64,000 nucleotides of DNA. Source: Mycobacterium sp. D16R12. GTDB lineage: Bacteria; Actinomycetota; Actinomycetes; Mycobacteriales; Mycobacteriaceae. Positions within the stretch are counted from its first letter, which is position 1; every line of letters begins with the position of its first letter. The stretch is taken from the NCBI RefSeq assembly GCF_002013465.1, contig NZ_MAFC01000003.1, positions 62,001 to 126,000 of the forward strand, given 5' to 3'. The notes beneath the pieces were generated by a model. It did not search any database. It was given only the letters and a program-made list of their open reading frames with translations, and was not told the DNA's origin. A program made the position numbers and the translations under genes. Below, one piece after another: positions 1 through 9,517 of the stretch.

Positions 1-1176
1 ATTGGGACAACACGCCGTTGGGCCATGCTGGCCATTGCCTTGGGGTCCACGGCGGGTGCGAATGTCTTCATCAACGGTGTGGCATTCCTCATACCGGCCC
101 TGCACACCGAGCGCGGTCTCGACCTCGCCAACGCGGGGCTGCTGTCGGCGATGCCCAGTTTCGGGATGGTGCTGACGCTCATCGCGTGGGGCGCGCTCAT
201 CGACAGGTTCGGCGAACGGATCGCGTTGGTGAGCGGTTTGGCACTGACGGCGTTGGCTGCATTCGCCGCGGCCGAGGCACCGTCATTGGTGATCACAGGA
301 GTCTTCCTCCTCCTGGGTGGAGCTGCTGCCGCGGCATGTAACTCGGCCAGCGGGCGCGTGGTGGTGGGGTGGTTCCCGCCGAACCAGCGGGGCACGGTGA
401 TGGGCATCCGCCAGATGGCCCAACCGCTGGGGGTTGCCCTGGGCGCCCTGGTCATTCCGCGCATCGCCGAAGGCCACGGCGTGGCAACGGCATTGATCTT
501 CCCGGCGGTCGTATGCGCGGTGTCCTCGGCGGTGTGCCTGGTGGGCATCATCGACCCGCCCCGCCCTCCGCGCGCGGAGGCCCCCGAGGAGCACCTGGCC
601 AACCCCTATCGCGGGTCCCGGGTGCTGTGGCTCATCCACGGCGTGTCGGTACTGCTGGTTGTCCCCCAGGTGGTGGTGTGGACATTCACCCTGGTGTGGC
701 TGGTGACCGAGAGAGGCTGGAGCATCGGTGCCGCAAGCATCATGGTCACCGTCGCACAGGTTGTCGGCGCGCTCGGCCGGGTCGTAGCCGGGATGTGGTC
801 CGACCGTTGGGGTTCGCGGATGCGGCCGATCCGTCTGATCGCCCTTGCCGCGTCGGCGACCATGGCGTTACTGGCCGTCACCAATCAGCTGGATTGGTCG
901 ATCAGCGTCGTCGTCATGCTCGCGGCTTCGGTCATCACCGTGTCGGATAACGGCCTGGCCTACACGTCGATCGCGGAGATCGCCGGACCGTTCTGGAGTG
1001 GCCGGGCCCTGGGCGCGCAGAACACCGGTCAGCTGCTGGCCGCCGCTGTCGCCCCGCCCGTTTTCGGGGCGATCGCCACGGCGGCGGGATTCTCTGCAGC
1101 CTTCGCCGTGTGTGCGCTGTTCCCGCTGGCCGCAGTCGGTTTGGTGCCCGTGAAGCTGGAGAAGCCCGCCCAATAA
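1..1176 (+). CDS. MFS transporter (5' end outside window)
   Basis: The reading frame is already open at base 1, and residues before the first visible Met (at 25) look like normal N-terminal sequence, so the start lies upstream of the window. The protein is about 390 residues with roughly 12 hydrophobic segments. It carries the MFS loop-2/3 signature DRFGERIALVSG after TM2, and a weaker second copy, DRWGSRMRP, in the second half. It should be a plasma-membrane secondary transporter; the substrate cannot be read from sequence. It sits next to leuB, where M. tuberculosis has the MFS gene Rv2994, so it is probably that orthologue. It converges on leuB with a hairpin between them. Confidence 0.85.
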   Translation: MGTTRRWAMLAIALGSTAGANVFINGVAFLIPALHTERGLDLANAGLLSAMPSFGMVLTLIAWGALIDRFGERIALVSGLALTALAAFAAAEAPSLVITGVFLLLGGAAAAACNSASGRVVVGWFPPNQRGTVMGIRQMAQPLGVALGALVIPRIAEGHGVATALIFPAVVCAVSSAVCLVGIIDPPRPPRAEAPEEHLANPYRGSRVLWLIHGVSVLLVVPQVVVWTFTLVWLVTERGWSIGAASIMVTVAQVVGALGRVVAGMWSDRWGSRMRPIRLIALAASATMALLAVTNQLDWSISVVVMLAASVITVSDNGLAYTSIAEIAGPFWSGRALGAQNTGQLLAAAVAPPVFGAIATAAGFSAAFAVCALFPLAAVGLVPVKLEKPAQ

Positions 1177-1184
1177 CGCCGAAT

Positions 1185-1230
1185 GCGGGCCTGACGCGAT
1201 TTTCCGGCTGGATTTCCGCGTGAGGCTCGC
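1185..1230. terminator. Stem-loop between convergent MFS gene and leuB
   Basis: Two 14-base arms, GCGGGCCTGACGCG at 1185-1198 and CGCGTGAGGCTCGC at 1217-1230, pair at 12 of 14 positions around an 18-base loop. There is no clear T-tract on either side, so this is a plausible bidirectional transcription barrier of the mycobacterial type rather than a canonical intrinsic terminator. Confidence 0.45.
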
Positions 1231-1242
1231 ACTCGATCAGGA

Positions 1243-2256
1243 CTACAGGAAGCTGGCGATCCGATCGCCGGTGGCCGAGGTGGACAGCTTCTCCTGCCCG
1301 CGGGTGGCCAGATGCTGCTCGACGGCCTTCTCTACGCGCGCCGCGGCCTCGGTCTGGCCGAGGTGATCCAGCAGCAGCGAGACCGATACGACCGCGGCCG
1401 TAGGATCGGCGATCCCCTGGCCCGCGATATCGGGTGCGCTGCCGTGCACGGGCTCGAACATTGACGGGTTCTTACCCGATCCGTCGATGTTTCCGCTTGC
1501 GGCCAAACCGATTCCACCGGTGACCGCGGCCGTCAGGTCGGTGATGATGTCACCGAATAGGTTGTCGGTGACGATGACGTCGAACCGGCCCGGGTCGGTC
1601 ACCATATGAATGGTGGCAGCATCGATGTGCTGGTAGGACACCTGCACATCCGGATGCTCGGCGGCTACCTCGTTGACCGTCCGCGTCCACAACGAACCGG
1701 CGTACTTGAGCACGTTGTTCTTGTGCACCAGCGTCAGGTTCTTGCTGCGGGCCTCGGCACGCTGGAACGCGTTGCGCACCACGCGCTCCACCCCGAAGCG
1801 GGTGTTGAGGCTGACCTCGGTAGCGACCTCGTGCGGGGTGTCGACCCGGATGGCACCGCCGTTGCCGGTGTACGGCCCTTCGGTTCCCTCGCGCACCACG
1901 ACCAGGTCGATGGCCGGGTTGCCTGCCAACGGTCCCGTCACACCCGGGTACAGCTTGGCCGGGCGCAGGTTGATGTGGTGATCGAGTGCGAATCGGGTGT
2001 GCAGCAGCAGACCGCGCTCCAGCACCCCACTTTGCACCGAGGGATCGCCAATGGCGCCCAGCAGAATGGCGTCATGGCCACGGAGCTCGTCGAGCACCGA
2101 ATCGGGCATCAGCTCGCCGGTGGCCAGATATCTGCGGGCACCCAGGTCGTATTCGGTCTTGTCGACACCGGGCAGCACCGCATCGAGAATCTTGACGGCC
2201 TCGCCGATGACCTCGGGTCCGATGCCGTCACCGGCAATGATCGCGAGTTTGGTCAT
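1243..2256 (-). CDS. leuB: 3-isopropylmalate dehydrogenase
   Basis: This is the NAD-dependent oxidative decarboxylation step of leucine biosynthesis (3-isopropylmalate to 2-oxoisocaproate). The 337-residue protein starts with [17 protein letters not shown], the family N-terminus. It has the metal and substrate region around [13 protein letters not shown] and the NAD-binding segment near [14 protein letters not shown]. Length and motifs are normal for the short actinobacterial LeuB. Its ATG overlaps the stop of serA by four bases (ATGA, 2253-2256), so the two are translationally coupled in a serA-leuB operon, the order also found in M. tuberculosis (Rv2996c-Rv2995c). Confidence 0.96.
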   Translation of the reverse strand: MTKLAIIAGDGIGPEVIGEAVKILDAVLPGVDKTEYDLGARRYLATGELMPDSVLDELRGHDAILLGAIGDPSVQSGVLERGLLLHTRFALDHHINLRPAKLYPGVTGPLAGNPAIDLVVVREGTEGPYTGNGGAIRVDTPHEVATEVSLNTRFGVERVVRNAFQRAEARSKNLTLVHKNNVLKYAGSLWTRTVNEVAAEHPDVQVSYQHIDAATIHMVTDPGRFDVIVTDNLFGDIITDLTAAVTGGIGLAASGNIDGSGKNPSMFEPVHGSAPDIAGQGIADPTAAVVSVSLLLDHLGQTEAAARVEKAVEQHLATRGQEKLSTSATGDRIASFL

Positions 2257-3842
2257 GAAAGGTCAACCAGCTCAAGGGTTGTCGCACCAACGGCGGCACG
2301 GATCTCGTCCAGCACGGCGTCTGGGGCGCTGCGGTCGATACGCAGGATGATGGTCGCTGCTTCTCCGGAGGCGTCCTGGCTCAGCTGCGCGGCCTGGATG
2401 TTGACGTCGGCGGCACCCAGCACGGTGCCGATCTTGCCGAGGGCACCGGGTACATCGGCGTAGTTGATGACGAGGTTCTTGCCCGCGGCACGCAGATCGA
2501 AGTTGCGGCCGTTGATTTGGACGATCTTCTGCACCTGCTGCGGGCCGGACAGGGTGCCGGCGACGTTGATCACCGAGCCATCCGCGTACACGGCACGCAC
2601 GTCGACCACGCTGCGGTGGTTAGGGCTCTCGGTGGCCGTCGTGATCTCGGCGCTCACGCCGCGCTCCTCAGCGATCGACGGAGCATTCACGAAGGTCACC
2701 TGGTCCTCGATCACCGAGGAGAAGAGTCCACGCAGCGCCGAAAGCTTGAGCACTGCAACATCTTCGGAAGCCAGCTCACCACGGACATCCACCGACAGCG
2801 ACGTGGGCAACTGCTCGGAAACGGCACCAATGAGCACGCCGAGCTTGCGCACGACCTCCAACCACGGCGCGACCTCTTCGCTGACCACTCCCCCGCCGAC
2901 GTTGACCGCATCGGGCACGAACTCGCCTGCCAGGGCCAGCTGCACGCTCGCGGCTACATCGGTACCGGCGCGGTCCTGTGCCTCGCTGGTCGAGGCACCC
3001 AGGTGCGGGGTGACCACTACCTGCTCGAGCTCGAAAAGCGGGCTGTCGGTGCACGGCTCGGTGGCGAACACGTCAAGCCCCGCGCCGCGGACATGGCCGC
3101 TGCGGATGGCGTCGGCCAAGGCTGCCTCGTCGATGAGTCCACCGCGCGCGGCGTTGACGATGATGACGCCCGGCTTGGTCTTGGCCAGTGCTTCCTTGCC
3201 GATGAGCCCGGCGGTTTCCGGGGTCTTGGGCAGGTGCACCGAGATGAAATCTGCGCGACCCAAAAGTTCGTCGAGGGTCAGCAGCTCGATGCCGAGCTGG
3301 GCGGCACGAGCCGCGGAGACGTAGGGGTCGTAGGCGACGATGTGCGTGCCGAACGCGGCAAGCCGCTGCGCGACGAGCTGGCCGATGCGGCCAAGCCCCA
3401 CGACACCGACCGTCTTGCCGAACACCTCGACGCCATTGAACGACGAGCGCTTCCAGGTGTGCGCCTTAAGCGAGGCGTCCGCGGGCGGGATCTGCCGCGC
3501 GGTGGCCAGCAGCAGGGTGACCGCATGCTCGGCGGCGCTGTGAATGTTCGAGGTGGGCGCGTTGACCACGAGGACACCGCGGGCGGTGGCGGCCTTGACG
3601 TCGACATTGTCGAGTCCGACGCCGGCGCGCGCGACGATCTTGAGCTTGGTTCCCGCGGCCAGCACCTCGGCATCCACGGTGGTGGCCGAGCGCACCAATA
3701 GCGCGTCTGCGTCGGGTACCGCGGCCAGCAGCGCGGGGCGATCGGGGCCGTCGACCCAGCGCACCTCCACACCATCACCAAGTGCTTCGACGGTCGACTG
3801 GGCAAGTTTGTCGGCAATCAGCACGACTGGACGTTCGCTCAC
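2253..3842 (-). CDS. serA: D-3-phosphoglycerate dehydrogenase
   Basis: First committed step of serine synthesis (3-phosphoglycerate to 3-phosphohydroxypyruvate, NAD-dependent). A start at the GTG at 3842 gives 529 residues beginning [14 protein letters not shown], which fits the mycobacterial SerA length. An upstream in-frame start at 3896 would add 18 residues that look non-native. The catalytic domain includes the Rossmann motif [16 protein letters not shown] and the segment [16 protein letters not shown]. Then comes the intervening domain seen in long actinobacterial SerA, and a C-terminal ACT domain ([20 protein letters not shown]) that in this family mediates serine feedback. It is the first gene of the serA-leuB operon and is divergent from the LysM gene. 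Confidence 0.95.
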   Translation of the reverse strand: MSERPVVLIADKLAQSTVEALGDGVEVRWVDGPDRPALLAAVPDADALLVRSATTVDAEVLAAGTKLKIVARAGVGLDNVDVKAATARGVLVVNAPTSNIHSAAEHAVTLLLATARQIPPADASLKAHTWKRSSFNGVEVFGKTVGVVGLGRIGQLVAQRLAAFGTHIVAYDPYVSAARAAQLGIELLTLDELLGRADFISVHLPKTPETAGLIGKEALAKTKPGVIIVNAARGGLIDEAALADAIRSGHVRGAGLDVFATEPCTDSPLFELEQVVVTPHLGASTSEAQDRAGTDVAASVQLALAGEFVPDAVNVGGGVVSEEVAPWLEVVRKLGVLIGAVSEQLPTSLSVDVRGELASEDVAVLKLSALRGLFSSVIEDQVTFVNAPSIAEERGVSAEITTATESPNHRSVVDVRAVYADGSVINVAGTLSGPQQVQKIVQINGRNFDLRAAGKNLVINYADVPGALGKIGTVLGAADVNIQAAQLSQDASGEAATIILRIDRSAPDAVLDEIRAAVGATTLELVDLS

Positions 3843-3965
3843 GTCGTCATAGCCTAGTGTGCCGCCCGAAGCGGCGGACATCACAGTCACCGACAACCGG
3901 GTCCAGGCCCCGCCACATCGAGTAGCGCACTACTCACGACGCGGGACGCTCGCCCGGATGACGCT

Positions 3966-4655
3966 ATGCGCATGACTGAAACACATGTACTACCTGTCAG
4001 CGGCAAATACACGGTCCGCGCGGGTGACACGTTGTGGAAACTGTCCGAGCTGTTCTACGGCGATGGACGTCGCTATCGGGTGATCGAGGTGATCAACGGC
4101 TTGTCCAATCCGGACCTCATCGAGGTCGGGCAGGAACTTGAAATCCCCTACGTCACGTACCGCTACCAGGTCAAAGCCGGTGACACCAAGGGGAAAATCG
4201 CAGAACACTTCTACGGCAGCTTCTCGATGAGCGGGGTATTCGAAAGTCCTAGCGGTGTATCGCAGCGCGACCTGATTGTCGGCGAATGGCTGCTGATGCC
4301 CGATCTCGCCAACGTGGGACATCACACCGTGGTGTCGGGTGAGACGCTGCAGGTGCTCGCGGACCGGTGGTACGGCGACTGGACGCTGTGGATAGTGATC
4401 GCGATCGCGAACCAGCTGAGCGGCGATGACCCGGAACCCGGCACGGTGCTGATCCAACCCCGGCTCAACCGCCGCCACACTGTTGTCGCCGGCGACACGC
4501 TGTGGACGCTGGCGGGCCAGAACTATGGCGACTACGGCGACGAGCGGACGCTCGTGGCGGTGGAGATGGTGGCCGCGGCCAACCTGATCGAAGATCCCGA
4601 CCGCATCACCGTGGGACAGGTCATCTACTTCCCGTCGATCGACCTGGGTGGCTGA
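3966..4655 (+). CDS. Multi-LysM domain protein
   Basis: The protein has 229 residues built almost entirely of LysM-type repeats. Four units can be seen, beginning at KYTVRAGDTLWKLSELFYG, YQVKAGDTKGKIAEHFYG, HHTVVSGETLQVLADRWYG and RHTVVAGDTLWTLAGQNYG. LysM modules bind N-acetylglucosamine-containing glycans such as peptidoglycan. No signal peptide, lipobox or membrane segment is visible, so if it acts on the cell wall its export route is unclear. The start could also be the second Met two codons downstream. It is divergent from serA (about 120 bp) and ends directly against the stop of the convergent MFS gene. No enzymatic domain is seen. Confidence 0.8.
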   Translation: MRMTETHVLPVSGKYTVRAGDTLWKLSELFYGDGRRYRVIEVINGLSNPDLIEVGQELEIPYVTYRYQVKAGDTKGKIAEHFYGSFSMSGVFESPSGVSQRDLIVGEWLLMPDLANVGHHTVVSGETLQVLADRWYGDWTLWIVIAIANQLSGDDPEPGTVLIQPRLNRRHTVVAGDTLWTLAGQNYGDYGDERTLVAVEMVAAANLIEDPDRITVGQVIYFPSIDLGG

Positions 4656-6014
4656 TCACACGCTCGAGAGGTCGATCCCGCGAGTCTCACGGACGGCCAG
4701 CAGCGCCAGGAAACTCAGCACACCGGCGACGGATAGGTACACGCCCACCCAGCCGACGCCGAAGTCGTGCACCAGCCACGTGGCGATGAACGGCGCGACA
4801 GCGGCGCCGATGATGGAGGCGAAGTTGTAGGCGATCCCCGACCCCGTGTAGCGCACGTTCGTCGGGAACAGCTCGGGCAGCAGGGCGCTCATCGGCCCAA
4901 AGGACAAGCCCATCAACGCCATTCCCAGGCTCAGGAACACCAGCATCGTGGTCTTGTCCACGGTCGCCGGGTCCAGGAACCAACCGAACGAGAGCCCGAA
5001 GACGATGATTCCGGCGGTGACCGTCAGCAGCACCGGCCTGCGGCCATACTTGTCCGCCAGCCGACCGGATATCGGCACGCACGCGGCCAGGAACAGCACC
5101 GAAATCAGCTGCATCTGTAGGAAATCGACGTAACTGATCGCGAGTTTGACCCCGGATTTGTCGACCACCTTCCCGGTTCCGTACGACGCCGCCCAGGTCG
5201 TGGCGACGTAGAAGATCGTGTACGTGGCCAACATGACAAAAGTGCCGATCACCAGCTGACGCCACGAGGTCCTGACCACCTCGGCCAGCGGCGCACGCAC
5301 CTTCTTGCCCTCGGCAACCGCCTGGGTGAACACGGGTGTCTCGGTGAGCTTGAGCCGTACGTACAGCCCGACGACCACGATGACCGCGCTGGCCAGGAAC
5401 GGAACCCGCCAACCCCAGGACAAGAACGCATGATTGGCCGCGGCACTCCTGGCGTCGAAACCCATGACGATCATCAACAGCAGGAAGGTGCCGTTGGCGA
5501 AGAAAAAGCCGATCGGGGCGCCGAGCTGTGGCCACATCGCCGCCCAGCCCCGCTTGCCCGCCTCGGCGGTTTCGGTCGCCAGCAGCGCCGCACCCGACCA
5601 CTCCCCACCAAGTCCCAGCCCCTGACAAAAGCGCAGCAGCGCCAGCAGCGCCGGAGCCCAGTAGCCCACGGCCTCGAAGGTGGGCAGCAGCCCGATCGCG
5701 AATGTCGCCACTCCCATCGTCATCAGCGATCCAACAAGAGTGGCCTTGCGTCCGATCCGATCGCCGAAGTGTCCGAACAACATGGATCCGACCGGGCGGG
5801 CGACGAAGGCCAATCCGAACGTCGCGAATGAGGACAGCAGCGCGGCCGTGTCATTTCCCTTGGGAAAGAACAACGTTGGGAACACCAGCACCGCCGCGGT
5901 GGCATAGATATAGAAGTCGAAGAATTCGATGCTCGTGCCCACCATGGACGCAATGACGATCCGGCTGCGCGGGACCACGGGCGTAGCGGGCGCGGTATCC
6001 GGTGTCAAGGCCAC
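4656..6014 (-). CDS. MFS transporter, metabolite:H+ symporter type
   Basis: The protein has 452 residues with about 12 membrane segments. The N-terminus (SRIVIASMVGTSIEFFDFYI) and the loop motif GHFGDRIGRKATLVG are typical of the metabolite:proton symporter subfamily that includes ShiA, ProP and KgtP-like carriers. A second-half loop motif, GRLADKYGRRPVLLT, is also present. The likely role is uptake of an organic acid, betaine or similar small metabolite across the plasma membrane; the exact substrate is not readable. It lies 9 bp downstream of the tetR-like gene on the same strand, so the regulator probably controls it. Confidence 0.88.
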   Translation of the reverse strand: MALTPDTAPATPVVPRSRIVIASMVGTSIEFFDFYIYATAAVLVFPTLFFPKGNDTAALLSSFATFGLAFVARPVGSMLFGHFGDRIGRKATLVGSLMTMGVATFAIGLLPTFEAVGYWAPALLALLRFCQGLGLGGEWSGAALLATETAEAGKRGWAAMWPQLGAPIGFFFANGTFLLLMIVMGFDARSAAANHAFLSWGWRVPFLASAVIVVVGLYVRLKLTETPVFTQAVAEGKKVRAPLAEVVRTSWRQLVIGTFVMLATYTIFYVATTWAASYGTGKVVDKSGVKLAISYVDFLQMQLISVLFLAACVPISGRLADKYGRRPVLLTVTAGIIVFGLSFGWFLDPATVDKTTMLVFLSLGMALMGLSFGPMSALLPELFPTNVRYTGSGIAYNFASIIGAAVAPFIATWLVHDFGVGWVGVYLSVAGVLSFLALLAVRETRGIDLSSV

Positions 6015-6023
6015 CGGCGGAGA

Positions 6024-6620
6024 CTAACGCAGCGACTCGATCCTCGTGGCCAGCATGGCCGTCCATTCCGCGATGTAGTCCTCGTCGGCGATATCAAGAC
6101 CGGGCCTTCGGAACACCGTGTTGGTCGCACGCTTGCCCAGGAGCGCATTGACGCCAAGCACCCCAATCGATTCCGCGTCCTGCTTACCGATACCGGGTGC
6201 CCAGCCATGGACCCAATCGGTCAGTTCTCCGTACAGGCTGTCGAACAGCGCCGCATAGGCGTCATCGAGCCGCGCCGGACGGCCAGACGGCACGCTGGAG
6301 ACGATCTGCAGTAGTTGCGACTCCTCGTCGAGTATCGCCAAGATGTAGCGCCCCATCATGGTCAGTTCATTACGCAGATCTCCGAGGCCGCCGAAGAGTG
6401 CGCGGATGTCGCGCATAGCGCTGCGACGGTCGAGCTGGCGATCGATACCGGCCTCAAGCAGCGCCTCCTTCGATTTGAAGTGGTGATAGAGCCCGCCCGA
6501 ACCCGGCGTGAGGCCGGCGGCCTTCTCGATCTGCGCCACGCTGGTGGCCTTGTACCCCTGCTCACCGAACAACCGCATGGCCTCGGCGACCAGGCGCTCC
6601 TTGGTGGAAATCTCGCCCAT
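6024..6620 (-). CDS. TetR-family transcriptional regulator
   Basis: The 198-residue protein has an N-terminal TetR helix-turn-helix (residues about 5-50: STKERLVAEAMRLFGEQGYK, then TSVAQIEKAAG, then LYHHFKSKEALLEAG) followed by a helical ligand-binding domain. The ATG at 6620 is chosen because GGAGG lies 5 bases upstream; an in-frame start at 6641 would lack such a site. It is the first gene of a two-gene operon with the MFS transporter and is divergent from the kinase-kinase-P450 operon. A double palindrome in the 78-bp intergenic region is its likely operator, which suggests it controls both directions. Confidence 0.88.
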   Translation of the reverse strand: MGEISTKERLVAEAMRLFGEQGYKATSVAQIEKAAGLTPGSGGLYHHFKSKEALLEAGIDRQLDRRSAMRDIRALFGGLGDLRNELTMMGRYILAILDEESQLLQIVSSVPSGRPARLDDAYAALFDSLYGELTDWVHGWAPGIGKQDAESIGVLGVNALLGKRATNTVFRRPGLDIADEDYIAEWTAMLATRIESLR

Positions 6621-6638
6621 TGACGCCTCCAAAGTAAT

Positions 6639-6657
6639 CACTTAGTGTCACTCAGTG
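6639..6657. promoter_or_regulatory. Candidate TetR operator, tandem CACTNAGTG palindromes
   Basis: Two copies of the palindrome CACTNAGTG (6639-6647 CACTTAGTG, 6649-6657 CACTCAGTG) are separated by one base. Both lie between the start codon of the tetR-like gene (6620) and that of the first kinase gene (6699). Position and symmetry fit a TetR-type operator; binding is inference. Confidence 0.55.
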
Positions 6658-6698
6658 AGCACTTTAACAGCTGGGACGAGTCAGCGGTAGGAGCAGCC

Positions 6699-8117
6699 AT
6701 GGCAGAGGAGCTAGTACCCAGGGGCAGGATCCGGCGCACCATGCCGCTGGCCGGCTTCACCGCCCGTGCCGCGGGCGGACGGCTCGTCGCGGGATTACGC
6801 GAGAAAGCCGGTGAGGCCGGCGCCGTCGACCGCTTTCACGAGAAGACCGCCGAGCGCTACGCCGAACTCCTCGGGCATTCCAAAGGCGTGCTCATGAAGG
6901 CAGGTCAGATCTTCTCGAGCATCGACATGGGCGGTTCCGGCGACAGCCGAATCTCCCCGTACGAGCGCGCATTGACTCGACTTCAGACCCAATCCCCGCC
7001 TATGGAATCTGCGCTGGCACGCAACGTCCTCGAATCGGAACTCGGCATGCCCGTAAGCGAGGCCTACGCCACCTTCACAGATGAACCGATCTCCGCAGCA
7101 TCAATCGGGCAGGTTCATCGTGCGACGCTACATGACGGCCGTGATGTCGTCGTCAAGATCCAGTATCCCGGTGTGGCACAAGCAATTCAGGACGATCTGG
7201 CCAACACCGAACTTGTCAGTACATTCCTGCGTGTCACCTTCGCACTCATGGACCGTCGATACGCGATCGATCTCTCCGCAACCGCACGCGACATCTCAGA
7301 TCAAATCAGGGAAGAGCTCGACTACAACCAGGAAGCGGCGAACATATCGGCGTTTCACCAATTATTCCGTGGGCATCCATTCATCCGAGTGCCCGAAGCC
7401 GTACCCGAACTGTCCACGAGGCGCGCCATCACGATGACGTATATAGACGGAATCGACTGGGCCCAAGCTCAGCAAGCCGACCAAGAACTTAGAAATACCT
7501 GGGCGGAAGCACTTTGGCGATTCAGTCTCGCACCACTGCAACACGCCTCCGCCTTCTACACGGACCTACATCCCGGGAACTACCGGTTCGGACTGGACGG
7601 CAGTCTCGGAATCGTCGACTTCGGGTCTGTTAAGACCCTTCCCGAGAAACATCGTCTTGCCTGGATTCGGATGGTCACCGCAAGCATCCAGCAGCGCCCG
7701 ACCGATCTCCACTCCACGATGAAGGAAGCCGGTTTCCTCTCGGCCGAGTCCACCATGACCACGGAGGAAGCTCTGCGGTGGATGAATGAGATCAACGTTG
7801 ACGCAACACTGCCACAACCAGTCGCCTACACACCTCAATTGATCGACCGCAATCTCACGGCGCTCGACAGCCCCTTATCGCGCCGGATCTCCCTTCCCCC
7901 GGACCTTATCTATCTTGTCCGGTTTCCCCTCGGAGTCCGCTCCGCGATGTCGAAGCTCCGCGCCACCGTCAGCTCGCGATCTGCTGCCGCAGACATGATC
8001 GGAATCGCGGAACCCGAGACCCCCCTTGGCGTTCAGCATGTGGCCTGGGTCCGTCAACGTGGACTGCCATTCGGATTAGACCCCCGGGAACAACCAAAGG
8101 TCGGTGCCCAGCTATGA
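6699..8117 (+). CDS. ABC1/UbiB (ADCK)-family atypical kinase, first copy
   Basis: The 472-residue protein belongs to the ABC1/ADCK/UbiB kinase-like family, members of which are linked to isoprenoid-quinone and lipid metabolism. Family motifs are visible: KGVLMKAGQIFSS (KxGQ), ISAASIGQVHRA (A-rich loop), VVVKIQYPG (ATP-site Lys), LHPGNYRFGLDG (catalytic loop) and IVDFGSVK (DFG). The ATG at 6699 is chosen because AGGAG lies just upstream and the product then aligns end to end with its neighbour, which starts almost the same way (PRGRIRRTMPLAGFTARAAG). The usual Asp-Pro before HPGN is Asp-Leu here. It overlaps the next gene by 4 bp. Substrate unknown. Confidence 0.85.
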   Translation: MAEELVPRGRIRRTMPLAGFTARAAGGRLVAGLREKAGEAGAVDRFHEKTAERYAELLGHSKGVLMKAGQIFSSIDMGGSGDSRISPYERALTRLQTQSPPMESALARNVLESELGMPVSEAYATFTDEPISAASIGQVHRATLHDGRDVVVKIQYPGVAQAIQDDLANTELVSTFLRVTFALMDRRYAIDLSATARDISDQIREELDYNQEAANISAFHQLFRGHPFIRVPEAVPELSTRRAITMTYIDGIDWAQAQQADQELRNTWAEALWRFSLAPLQHASAFYTDLHPGNYRFGLDGSLGIVDFGSVKTLPEKHRLAWIRMVTASIQQRPTDLHSTMKEAGFLSAESTMTTEEALRWMNEINVDATLPQPVAYTPQLIDRNLTALDSPLSRRISLPPDLIYLVRFPLGVRSAMSKLRATVSSRSAAADMIGIAEPETPLGVQHVAWVRQRGLPFGLDPREQPKVGAQL

Positions 8118-9517
8118 GCGACAACGACATTCCGCGTGGCCGAATCCGGCGCACCATGCCCCTGGCCGGCTTCACCGCCCGCGCCGCAGGCGGACGACTC
8201 GTCGCAGGCCTACGCGAAAAAGCCGGAGACACCGGAGCCGTCGAACGGTTCCACGAACGCACCGCAGAGCGCTACACCGAACTCCTCGGACACTCCAAAG
8301 GCGTCCTCATGAAGGCCGGCCAAATCTTCTCGGTCGCCGACATCGCATCCCACGGATACAGCCAGCTCTCGCCGTATCAGAACGCGCTGACGCGACTGCA
8401 GGCCGACGCGCCACCCATGCATCCGTTGTTGGCACGTCAGGCACTGGAAGAGGATCTCGGGCGATCGATCGAGGAACTGTTCTCCGAATTCAGCGATGAT
8501 CCGATGGCTGCGGCGTCGATCGGTCAGGTGCATCGAGCGACCCTTCACGACGGCCGCCAGGTTGCCGTCAAGGTCCAGTATCCGGGTGTGGCACATGCCA
8601 TTAGACACGACCTATCGAACGCAGAGCTGATGGCCACCTTTATGCGCTTCGCGACGGGAATCGCCGGACCGAGGCCACAGCTGGACCATCGCCTGATGGC
8701 AGAAGAAGTGGCCGCACGCATTACCGAAGAGTTGGACTATCGGCACGAGGCCGCCAACATTCAGACCTTCGCCGAGCTGTACCGGGACCATCCGTTTATC
8801 CGGATACCCGAGGTGATTTCCGAAGCGTCCGGCAATCGGGTACTCACCATGACATACCTGGACGGACTGGATTGGGCGGCGGCCCAACAGGCCGATCAGG
8901 ATCTCAAAGATATTTGGGTGGAGACTATCTGGCGTTTCAGCACCGGGTCATTTCGGCATGCGAATCTGTTTCATGCCGATCCGCATCCGGGCAACTATCG
9001 ATTCGGCATGGACGGGTCGGTCGGTTTTGTTGATTTCGGCTGCATCAAGGTGGTACCAGAGACCTTGCGCTATCGGCTCGTGCAGATGATTCGCGCCGCA
9101 GCCGAGGAACGCCGGAAAGATCTGCGGCAGCTCATGGTCGACGCCGGCTACTTCGCGATCGATTCGCCGCTCTCAGAACAGGACATCTTTGAATGGCTCG
9201 GGGCGACCGTGCAAGACATCCGCGCCGCTCAACCCGTGACATTCACGCGTGAAGTGTCGAACAGTGGCACCCGATCCCTGCTCAATTTCCAAACACTGCA
9301 TCAGATGTCGATACCCAGCGACTTGATTTTCCTGGCCAGGATCAATCTGAACATCAGCGCGCTGTCGGCAACGCTGAACGCGACCGCACACACCCGCGCG
9401 CTACTCGACGACCTCGACGGTGTCGCCGAACCCGTTTCCCCACTAGGTAAACAGCATGTCGCTTGGGTCCGCGACCGCGGCCTGCCCTTCGGATTGGATC
9501 ACCATGACCACTGTTAA
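8114..9517 (+). CDS. ABC1/UbiB (ADCK)-family atypical kinase, second copy
   Basis: The 467-residue protein is clearly a paralogue of the preceding gene along its whole length, with almost identical N-terminal segments. It keeps the family motifs KGVLMKAGQIFSV, MAAASIGQVHRAT, VAVKVQYPG, ADPHPGNYRFGMDG and FVDFGCIK, and unlike copy one has the standard ADPHPGN catalytic loop. The ATG overlaps the previous stop (ATGA) and the 3' end overlaps the P450 start by 14 bp, so all three are translated from one message. The tandem copies suggest two divergent partners or a heteromeric complex; neither can be shown from sequence. Function in quinone or lipid metabolism is family-level inference. Confidence 0.85.
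   Translation: MSDNDIPRGRIRRTMPLAGFTARAAGGRLVAGLREKAGDTGAVERFHERTAERYTELLGHSKGVLMKAGQIFSVADIASHGYSQLSPYQNALTRLQADAPPMHPLLARQALEEDLGRSIEELFSEFSDDPMAAASIGQVHRATLHDGRQVAVKVQYPGVAHAIRHDLSNAELMATFMRFATGIAGPRPQLDHRLMAEEVAARITEELDYRHEAANIQTFAELYRDHPFIRIPEVISEASGNRVLTMTYLDGLDWAAAQQADQDLKDIWVETIWRFSTGSFRHANLFHADPHPGNYRFGMDGSVGFVDFGCIKVVPETLRYRLVQMIRAAAEERRKDLRQLMVDAGYFAIDSPLSEQDIFEWLGATVQDIRAAQPVTFTREVSNSGTRSLLNFQTLHQMSIPSDLIFLARINLNISALSATLNATAHTRALLDDLDGVAEPVSPLGKQHVAWVRDRGLPFGLDHHDHC

Noticed and set aside
1606-2463. 285-residue plus-strand ORF over leuB
   Set aside because: Antisense shadow of leuB, no ribosome site.
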